Source: Purshia tridentata (lineage: Eukaryota; Streptophyta; Magnoliopsida; Rosales; Rosaceae). From it: a stretch of 64,000 bases of DNA. The notes beneath the pieces were generated by a model, which ran no database searches, had not been told where the DNA came from, and was given only the letters and a program-made list of their open reading frames with translations. The stretch spans positions 62,001-126,000 of the forward strand of contig QANT01004704.1 in the NCBI GenBank assembly GCA_003254885.1. The letters run 5' to 3'. The position numbers and the translations under genes are program-made. Shown piece after piece: positions 1 through 8,948 of this stretch; within the stretch, counting starts at the first letter, position 1; every line of letters starts with the position of its first letter.

Positions 1-1
1 G

Positions 2-547
2 ACAACCAAATGCGTCACTTTCTTTTGTTTGCTTCTTTTGCTCAACTCCTCCACATTCATTCAAGTGACTGGTAGACCCTTGAATATTATCAACTACCGA
101 AGCTCTGGTGGTAAAGCAATCAGAGGTTTCTCTGATGGGCTCTCTCTTGGGGCCATCAAACAATCGGGCCCAAGCCCAGGTCAGGGTCACAAGTTCACAA
201 ACCAGCAGACCCTTGGAGGGATAAAGAACTCTGGCCCAAGCCCTGGTGCTGGAAACAAATACACAAACTTTGAGACCCTCGGAGGGATTAAGAACTCAGG
301 CCCAAGCCCAGGTACTGGAAACAAATTTGCAGACGTTGAGACCCTCGGAGGGATTAAGGACTCCGGCCCAAGCCCAGGTACTGGAAACAAATTTTCAGAA
401 GATAAGACCCTTGGAGGGGTTAAGGACTCCGGCCCAAGCCCAGGAACTGGAAATAAATTTGCAGACGTTGAGACCCTTGGAGGGGTTAAGGACTCGGGCC
501 CAAGCCCAGGTCAAGGAAACAAATTTACAAACGACATACATCAGTGA
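2..547 (+). CDS. PIP/CEP-like secreted peptide precursor with six repeats (5' end outside window)
   Basis: The reading frame is open from base 2 and the start codon lies before the window, so the gene is partial. It begins in a hydrophobic Cys/Leu-rich stretch that looks like the end of a signal peptide. A GRPLN motif follows, as found after the signal peptide in PAMP-induced peptide (PIP) precursors. Then come six tandem units of about 22 residues (66 bp), each with a GG/GA-I/V-K lead and an SGPSPG core. The first core ends GQGHKF, the other five end GxGNKF or GxGNKY. SGPSP with a terminal GxGH is the hallmark of the PIP/PIPL family, which is related to CEP peptides and signals through receptor kinases in the apoplast. 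Family placement is by motif only; a CEP-like name is equally defensible. The Asn replacing His in five copies is unusual. The visible part is 181 residues and ends at TGA 545-547. No introns are needed. Confidence 0.75.
   Translation, partial: TTKCVTFFCLLLLLNSSTFIQVTGRPLNIINYRSSGGKAIRGFSDGLSLGAIKQSGPSPGQGHKFTNQQTLGGIKNSGPSPGAGNKYTNFETLGGIKNSGPSPGTGNKFADVETLGGIKDSGPSPGTGNKFSEDKTLGGVKDSGPSPGTGNKFADVETLGGVKDSGPSPGQGNKFTNDIHQ
140..535 (+). repeat. 66-bp coding tandem repeat, six units
   Basis: Six near-identical 66-bp units code for the SGPSPG peptides. Later units are more alike than the first, which suggests recent unit expansion. The unit length is a multiple of three, so copy number can change without breaking the frame. 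Confidence 0.85.
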
Positions 548-1773
548 TCACGGAATATTCCCTTCACTTTAGTGCAAATACTAGAAATATTCTTTTTGAA
601 AAAATACTTAGATTCACGAGTGTATACTTCACTGTGTCTATCTCTCTCATCACATAGACATAGTGAGTATGTATACAACCGTTATTTAAAAGTTTTACTC
701 ATTCTTTCTACTTATTGTCTATTTTTTTGGTTGGCTATGTATCTTCAAAATTAGTTCATATATTGTTCATTTCATTCTTTCTTCCAATTTAGTTTATCAT
801 GTTATATCGAATCGTGTTCTCTTACCTCAATCAGAATTCATGATGTGAAATGTTTATATATGGAAGACCCATTTCAATAAAATCAAGATCCAAATATTGT
901 ATTGTCATATGAAAAATTAAAGGCTGGAAATTCTACAGATTTGTACAATTGTATGAAGACACAAAATCAGGTTTCAATATATTATCGACTCAATTATCGA
1001 TTATATTGATCATTTGTTAGTAATTTATCAACCACATCCTTATAGTAATTTAAAGACAATTTTTTGCAAAGTGAAAAAGACTTGATGAAAATTATGGTAG
1101 ACAACTATATAGATAAATGGTGTAATATTAGTCGATCTATAATGTCTAAAAGTATAATACATATGTTTCTCTCATGTGCCATACCGACTAGGGGTGGGCA
1201 CGGGACGCTATTGACCTCATCTCGATCTCATCTTATGTTTTGGGTTTGATACCGGTTATGTATAGAGGCGGGCTTTTTGGGATTGTGGTACCATTCCATC
1301 TCGTCTCAAACGGATTCGGTTCGAACCGGTCCCAGTGCAAAATTTCAATTTTTGATTTTTTTCCTATAAATTCAATTTTCAACATGGGTGAATTGATCAA
1401 TCCAGCTATCAGTGCTCAGTACTCAATATCATCCTACCACTGCATGCATTGTTAGCTAAGTTGCAGAGCCAAGTTGAATTGGTAAGAACCGTTCGTGGTA
1501 TCCTCCAGCCAACTGAAAAAATATTTGTAAATGTACGTGGTATTTACCGTATTTTCATAAATTCCCAAATGATTCTAACTTTTTAAATCAATACAAAATG
1601 GTAAAAATGGAAATTTTTAAATTTTGTATCAATGCATAAAGGCTAAAGTTGGAATTTCAACAGGAAAAATTAGAGTGACAAGTCAGATTCTGGCTTTAAA
1701 AAAAAACAGAAGTGACAAGTCGGATGGATTCCTATGCAGTTATTATCCCGCGGTTGACTGCTCGTCAGCAAAA
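548..1773. other. Intergenic, AT-rich
   Basis: 3' flank of the peptide gene and 5' flank of the MRG-like gene. No convincing gene is seen. Around 1191 a GGGGTGGGCACGG start resembles hAT-type terminal sequences, but no matching inverted end was found. A promoter for the downstream gene should lie in the last few hundred bases; no clear TATA box was identified. Confidence 0.5.
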
Positions 1774-2702
1774 ATGAGGAATTCGTCGACGGACGACGAC
1801 TCCGCCACTGACGGCGACACCTCCAGCGGCAACACTCCGCCCTCCAATTCCAGACTCTACTCCGACAGCGAGAAGGTCCTTGCTTACCACGGCACTCGCA
1901 TCTACGAAGCCAAGGCAAGCCACCTGTCCTCTCTCTTCCCCAACTTCTTATCTAACTGCTCCACTTTTCCAAATTCTCTTCTTTTCTTGTATTTGTTTTG
2001 ATTTAGTTCTTGAATTTTATTAAAGCTCGTTGAAATCAGTTTCAGATTGATTTAGTTGTCCAATGTTAGATTTGGAATGACCTGCAGTCATGAAATAGTT
2101 CACCTAGAAATGCTGGAAAACTAATTCACTAGCTTTTTCTTTACATAAATTTCATTTTATCTGTATGACTAAATATTCATGAAACCATTTTGCTACTCAT
2201 GCACATTGTATGCTTCAATCTAATTTACACATGAAAAATAGTAACTTCAATCTAATTGAAGTACTGAAATTATAATTTTCTTTTTCTTGCTGGAAGAACA
2301 TAACTGACATTCCTCTCTTAATTAAGCACTAACTAAACCTTTCCAGATTGTACTATATTTCTTGACTTCTTAACTCTTTTTGTGCCACTGTAGTTGTAAT
2401 CTAAACAACTTTAAGCTTTCACATTTTAGGTTCAAAAGGCAGAGCTGAGGAAAAACGAATGGAGATACTTTGTTCACTACCTTGTAAGTTGGTTAACTCC
2501 TCTTCCCTTGAACATTCTAGAAACGGATGTATATTTATCACATGTAGGCAAGGGAAGTAGTTTCTGATTATGATATTAAGTTGTGCACCATTTGGTGTTT
2601 TGCAGGGTTGGAATAAAGTGTATGTGGTATACTCTATCCACCTTCTTATATTTTCCGAGCTTATAATTCAATGCTAAAGAGGTAAATAATGCAGAATCCA
2701 GA

Positions 2703-2743
<41 letters not shown>

Positions 2744-4021
2744 AATGATGGTAGGATAAGCTTTCTTGTGGTACCCTAGAAATCTGCAATTTGGCTTGCA
2801 GCTATATGAAATGTGGGTTAATTTGGACTATTTTCATTCAGTAACTTTTATTTAAAACTTATCCCATATCTCTCCTTATATACAGGTAATATACATGGTA
2901 CATAACAATTATGGAGTTCTGACTTCCAAAGCTAAGATGACTTCAATCATAGATCATGAAGATAACACTAGAAATAGAATGTTTCAGCTGGTTCAGATAT
3001 CAAGTCTTTTTGTTTTTGTACATAAAATCTAGGATTCCTTCACCAGGACAAGAGTGTTTATGGATACAAGAGAACTACCTTGCATGCCCATAGACCTGTT
3101 GGCTTCCAATGAACTGAAGAAATAAAATAACATTAAATAGATGGATTGTGTTCTCTTGTTTTTTACATGATATTTCAGGTGTCTTTTAAAAACTGTTGTT
3201 TTATCACATTTTATATACAATAATACTAGAGGCACCAACACTTTTCCCAATTTTAGTTACCAAATGATGTGGCAAATGATATGACAGTTTCCTACTTGTT
3301 ATATATAAATGACACCCGGAGTGGGCCCATAATTGAACAAATAAAATACCGCCACATTAGTTGGTATATAAAATGTTGGGATGATAGTTGGTGCCTCTAG
3401 TACCACTCTTTTATGTAAGCTTTCTAAGCTATATGTTCCCTGCATCACACTTCATTTCATACTTTGCAGCATAGTACATGGTTGGTTCTACAATTTAAAG
3501 CAAGGCCTATGTTTTCTATTTTAAAGATTTAATATCTTCTTTTAGTTCACAAAATATCCCTTAGAGTAATTCATATGTCATATATGTTGTCTACAAGAAG
3601 TAGCTTAGACTTATAATCTTCACTTGAAATGTTTTCTCCCATTTCAAAAAGGGATACAGAAATCATTACTGTGGCTTGGATATCTTTCTAGCAGTTGGGA
3701 CGAATGGGTTGGAGTAGGTCGGCTGTTGAAACATAATGAAGAGAATATAATGAAGCAGCAAGTGATTAACAAGGGCATAGACAATAATACAAAGTCAGGA
3801 CTTTCGACTCAAATGAAATCAAAAAGTTCTACTGGTTAGCTTTCCCCCATTTCAAGTTAGTGTTAGTGCCTCAAAGGCTCCAATAGCAGTTTTTGCATTC
3901 GATCTTTTGCACATTCGTGCTTGTAATATTTGTGCAGTAGCACCAGGGAGTGGTCATATTTGGTATAAACTTAAATTTTCCTACAAGAAGATTTATGAGT
4001 TATTTTGTTGAGGACAACACT

Positions 4022-4062
<41 letters not shown>

Positions 4063-5229
4063 GCATGCAAGCAGTTGCACTTTTTTAACCATTGTACTTT
4101 TGCATTTTTATTTTCAAAATGCAAGCAGTTTCATGATATTACTATAAACCCTAGCTGTTAGTATAACCAAATCTGTAATGTGCACCTAACCCAATCTGTT
4201 GTTAGAATAGCAGCAACACAGAGTAGTTATGGTCCACAGGTTTATATACCCTACTTGTGTAATCAGATTATTCATTGAGTAACACAATCAAATACTTTCC
4301 ATGTTCTGTCTTCTCTCATTTCTCTATATACTTAAAATCTTACTGTAAAAATTCTTCACAATTTTCCTCACATTTTGGCTGAAGTTCTTAGTGTTAGAAA
4401 CTTGATATTTGTTATCAGTGCTTCTTTTTGTTCTTTGGATCAATACTAGCTATGGTGTCTTCATTTTGAAGGTGTACAAGCAGAGAAAGAGGACCCCAAG
4501 GACAATGGTACTATTTATTTTCTGATTTCCTTTTTTTAACTTTGATTTTAAAACATATGTGCTTGTGAAAAACAAAAGAACTTGGTTTTTCTTAGTAACT
4601 TTATGCTACAATTAATTGCAGTGGAAAAAGGGAAGAAGCGAAAGAATGACTCAGGTTCTGAGGTCTGGCATGTATTTTGATTAAACATACTACTTGGCAT
4701 ATTTCTTTTTTCCATTTTCTTGATATCTGTCTGATGCATTGTTCTCACTTGCCTTCTTTAGTTTTTGGCATCTGGTAGGCATAAGCACATGAAAATCTTA
4801 TGCACTTTTTCTTTCTTATGCTGTAAGGATGCCTATAGCGGTGATCCTTGAGCTTTGCCAATCGAAAAAGAACATGAAAGATAAGAAATGCAGAGATGCA
4901 GTTTTCCCTGCTAACTATTGATCCTTTCTTGTTTATGTGGATGCTTATTTTATTTTATATTTTCAATTATTCTTTGTAAATGCAAAGCTGCAAATGTTCT
5001 TACTCACAGATGATAAATGCTTTCGTCCTGAACTTTTTCATATTCTCCTTACGTTTATTTCAGTTTTATTTTTTGTTTATTGATATTTCTTTGGTAGTAG
5101 TCTAATTCTGGGTTCTGTAATTGTTAGGAGGACACTGTTTCCTTGGAAAAGCTTGTCAAGATTCAAACTCCTTCAATGCTAAGGAAGCAAGTTGTTGATG
5201 ACAAGGAATTTTTTTCTCAGCAGGATAAG
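1774..5229 (+). CDS. Truncated MRG chromo-barrel paralogue (exons 1-7 of 11), possibly the 5' half of a fusion gene
   Basis: Tandem partial copy of the MRG gene at 8949. Exons by homology and phase: 1774-1914, 2430-2483, 2606-2619, 3695-3834, 4472-4507, 4622-4662, 5128-5229. They total 528 nt, which is 176 codons with no stop. The chromo barrel is complete. Candidate aromatic-cage residues for H3K4me3/H3K36me3 binding remain: His in AYHG, Tyr in RIYEA, Tyr/Trp in HYLGW and Trp in WDEW. Intron 1 has a GC donor (AAG|gcaagc), as in the other copy. Exon 3 lost two A residues, but a GTATGT donor two bases downstream keeps the 14-nt exon and the frame, with Asn changed to Val. Homology to the complete gene stops near 5425, just before the acceptor of exon 8, so the MRG domain is missing. 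Exon 7 ends in phase 0 and can join the Myb/SANT exons downstream. Alternatives are a transcribed truncated gene or a pseudogene. Confidence 0.7.
2703..2743. repeat. (TC)n(AC)n microsatellite
   Basis: Compound dinucleotide run in intron 3 of the truncated MRG copy. The corresponding intron of the second copy has a shorter CT tract near 9789. Confidence 0.9.
3226..3400. mobile_element. Small MITE with TA target duplication (mariner/Stowaway-like) in an MRG intron
   Basis: About 175 bp bounded by perfect 14-bp terminal inverted repeats, CTAGAGGCACCAAC at the left and its reverse complement at the right. A TA dinucleotide flanks each side, as for Tc1/mariner-type MITEs. The equivalent intron of the second MRG copy (around 10290) shares the flanks but lacks the insert, so it arrived after the duplication. 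It has no coding capacity. The superfamily call rests on the TA duplication only. Confidence 0.75.
4024..4060. repeat. (CT)n microsatellite
   Basis: Pure dinucleotide run in intron 4 of the truncated MRG copy. Confidence 0.9.
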
Positions 5230-6092
5230 GTATGCATGAACTGTTAGAAGCAACTGCCTTTGGTTGTGTCATTTGACAATTATATAGAATGATGGTTACG
5301 TAGCTAAATATGTCTTTGAAGAATATGTTTGGTTCTTCACATGCATCCCTTCATGGAAATTCATACAACCTTCCAATTTACAATTAAGTATTTCAGTAAT
5401 ATATATTGATTGTTGAATTCTCTGATCAATGGACTCTGTGGAGGAATAATACTGTAGCACAAATGCTTAATGAATGGAAGGCAAATAGCAGTCATTTATC
5501 CTCATAACAATTATGTGTATTTGAATATTTAATTGTGTTATGAAATTTTACCATATTATGTTGCTTGCATGTTCCCCTTAGCACAAATTTTCAGTTTCCC
5601 TGCCTATTCATTTCTCAAATTCACTACTCTTTAGTATCAGTTAGTGTTATTTTACCATATTTACATGTGTTTTTCTCAATATTCTGTATTATTATTATCT
5701 TTCGTTGGCTGCAAGTCAATAATATTTTATCATAATATGGAACCTCTACCTGGATCCTTATCTATATTTTGCCATTAGTACATTCTGCAATATTGAAACA
5801 GACCAAGGAAGGAAAAAGATGGGTTAGGATTCCATGTCATCAAAAGGGGAAAAGAAAAAATCAAATGGAACTAATTACTTCACTTTCTCTGCCTATTTCA
5901 TTCTAAAATTTTAGTACCATTTTTTAATCAGTTAGACCAAGAAGACAAGGTTAATGTTCAATCCATGAGATGAAACTACAAATCCAGCAATCAAATTCTA
6001 AATAAACACGAAATGATACATCTTCTTCTAGTTATCGTTATTGATTGTTATGGTTAAAAGGGCTGGATATTTTTCACCAGGGCTTTTTAGGA

Positions 6093-7948
6093 ATGGATAC
6101 TGGAAGTAGTAGTCAAATCAATGAGACGAATAAAAAAGGAAGTAGACGTGTATGGACCAAAGAGGAGGAGGATGCACTTTTAGGCATCCTAGAGGATCTA
6201 GTTGTGAAGGGTTATCGTGATAGTGGTACTTTCAGACCTGGTACATTGACTCTAATAGAACATGCCTTGTGCAATTTGTGTCCAGCATCAGGACTGAAAG
6301 CTAGCCCACACATAGAGTCAAAAATTAGAAAATTGAAGAAACAATACCATATAGTATATGACATGCTCAACAAGAGTGGGTTTCGGTGGAATGATGTGAA
6401 GAAATGTGTGGGGGTTGACAGTGGAGGGACATGGAAAGCCTATATTCAGGTATGGTAATATTAACTCTATCATATGCTAATATGATGCATTTATTTATTG
6501 TTGTTAAATGAAGTGCCAACTTATAACAAATGTTTTACCTGTGATCTTGCATTTGTATATAATTATACTAATGTTTGTTGATTGATCCTGTAGAATCAAA
6601 GGGAGGCAGATGGGAAGAGGGGCAAACATTTTCCAATGTATGATAGACTTGTTAATATATTTGGACTGGACCGCGTAACTTTTAAAACATCACAAGCTCC
6701 AGCTGAAATAGTTGAGGAGATTAAATCTGATGAGGTTAAATCATCTGAGGTTGGAATAGAGGAAGACACTTGTCCAAGGACATTTGACGAATTCTTAACT
6801 AACGAACAAACAGATCAATCTCATTCCTCACAAAGAAAGAGGAGAAGAGAAGATGATACTGGAGGTAGTAGTAAAATCAATGTGACAAGTAAAAAGGGGA
6901 GCAGACGTGTATGGACCAAAGAGGAGGAGGATGCACTTTTAGGCATTCTAGAGGATCTAGTTGCAAAAGGTCATCGTAATAATGCTAATTTCAAATCTGG
7001 TACATTGACTCTAATAGAAAATGCCTTCCGCAATTTACATCCAGCATCGGGACTGAAAGCTATCCCACATGTTGAGTCAAAAATAAAAAAATTGAAGAAG
7101 CAATACCGTATAGTATATGACATGCTCAACAGAAGTGGGTTTAGGTGGAATAATGTGTCTAAATATGTGGAGGTTGACAATGAAGAGATATGGAGAGCCT
7201 ATGTTCAGGTATGATAACATTAAGTCCATTGATTGCTAATACGTTACTTTTTGTTTATAGTTATTGATAAATGAAGTGTCAACTTGTAGCATTTTTTCTT
7301 GTAATCTTACATTGATGTTATAATCATACTTATAATTATACTAACGTTTGCTGATTGCACCTATAGCATCACAGGGAGGCAGATGGGTGGAGGGGCAAAT
7401 ATTTTCCAATGTTTGATAGACTTGTTAATATATTCGGAGTCAACAGCGCAACTGTAAAAACATCCCCAAATCCAGATGAAATAATTGAGGAGATTAATTG
7501 TGCTGAGGAAAAATCAACTGGTGTTGGAATAGAGGAAGACACTTATTCAAGGTGTGTTGACCAAATCTCAACTAACAAACAAGGAGATCAGTCTCATTCC
7601 TCACAACGAGATAGGGGAAGACAAGATGATGATTTAGGCAAAGTTGCTGCAACTTTCGTGCAAATGACACAAACTTCAAATGAGCAAATGCGAGTCCTAC
7701 TTGAATCTCTGCAGTCCAAAAATAACAAAACAGATCAGGTACGGCTTGAATCTATGCAATCCAAAGATAACAAAATAGATGAGGTACGACGTGAGCTTAT
7801 AAAGATGGGGCTTTCTATTAAAGATCGAGTTAAAGCATTAAAACAACTTGTACTTGATCCATTCAATGCTGATTTTTTCCTTACCATAGATAATGAAGAG
7901 AAATTCGAATTTGTTAAGCAACTCATTGATGAATCATCTAAGAAATGA
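6093..7948 (+). CDS. Protein with two Myb/SANT-like DNA-binding domains
   Basis: Three exons: 6093-6449 (or from acceptor 6081 if fused upstream), 6594-7208 and 7367-7948. All are in phase 0 and give about 517 residues ending at TGA 7946. Two tandem copies of a Myb/SANT-like domain (Myb_DNA-bind_3 type, as in L10-interacting MYB proteins and PIF/Harbinger accessory proteins) start with RRVWTKEEEDALLGIL. They continue through KIRKLKKQY or KIKKLKKQY and GFRWN to a WRAYVQ-like end. Each is followed by an exon starting with a HREADG or QREADG segment and FDRLVNIFG-like text. The C-terminal part has heptad-like glutamine/asparagine-rich repeats and a charged helix, which may form a coiled coil. 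The repeated exon pair shows an internal duplication. The likely role is DNA binding; partner and target are unknown. The first exon may instead be spliced to the MRG exons at 1774-5229. Confidence 0.72.
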
Positions 7949-8948
7949 GTTGTATATTGCGGGTTGTAATTTTGTTGAATGATTTTAACTCAAGTTGCAC
8001 TGTTGTTGAATATTGTGGTTATGATTTTGAATTTTAAGTCAAGAAATTTCTTTATAAGATCTCGGTCAGTGAGTAGCCTTGATCTAGGTCGATGTTATCT
8101 GCCTTGTTTTCCATTTTCTTTTAGATCATGGGATAAAATTAAGTAAATTATTTTAAAGTTTATTGCTCATTCTTTTCAAATGTTAAAAAAGTCTACTTAA
8201 TAATAAATAAACCCTTGTTTTAAAATATGTGCGCTGTTATTTTTTTGGCATACTTGAGCACAATGAATAGTGCTGAGCACTCCATGGATTCCAAGTCAAG
8301 CGTGCCTTTTATTAAAGTGGGTCGGTCTATCGTCGAGTTGAGGGTTAATTAGTCTATCTTTATAATTTTTATTATGGGCTTTAATAAACAAAAAAAACCT
8401 AAAAACTATTTCTTCTTTTCTTTTGGCGAACATTCAATATAGTATTGTTGCCTACTAAAAATGTTTCTTCTTTCCATTGTACCCTTACTAAAGTTAAGTG
8501 GGAATTTAATATTGGGCATCCGATATTGATACATGTATTAGTCTCATCCTATCACGTGTGCACGTGCACGTGATCATTACTTGACGGAAAATTGGATGAA
8601 AACTGACATGGGTGGTAGATTTTATAATTTGATATAGTTTGGGTGTGAAATCGAAACTAGCCTAATGTTATCAATGAATCAATCATTTGTCGTCTGGGCC
8701 TCTCTCGGCCCAAGAACAGAAAGCCAAAGCCCAAAAGAGAGCAGTAAAAAACGAAGGGGGGAATTAGATGATTAGATGGGATTGACAATTAGGATCCCAT
8801 CACTTGTAGCGCTCTTTATTTTGAACACACGAGAGCTGCGACCGGTCACTCTCACTGAGCGGAGTGACTGACTGTTGCTCTGTGCTCCCAGCTCGCTCTC
8901 AACCGAAGAAAGAGGGGACTCTCAACTGTTGCTCTGCTGCAGAACAAA
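7949..8948. other. Intergenic; 5' flank of the full MRG gene
   Basis: 3' end of the Myb/SANT-like gene followed by the presumed promoter and 5' UTR of the MRG gene. Apart from the CACGTG cluster at 8551 no discrete element is recognised. Confidence 0.5.
8551..8574. promoter_or_regulatory. G-box-like ACGT cluster, near-palindromic
   Basis: Three overlapping ACGT cores in 24 bases (CACGTGTG, GCACGTGC, CACGTGAT), the arrangement bound by bZIP and bHLH factors. It lies about 375 bp upstream of the MRG start codon. Function is inferred from the motif only. Confidence 0.45.

Noticed and set aside
1187-1460. hAT-like transposon beginning at GGGGTGGGCACGG
   Set aside because: No matching inverted end or 8-bp duplication could be found, so it is only noted in the intergenic entry.
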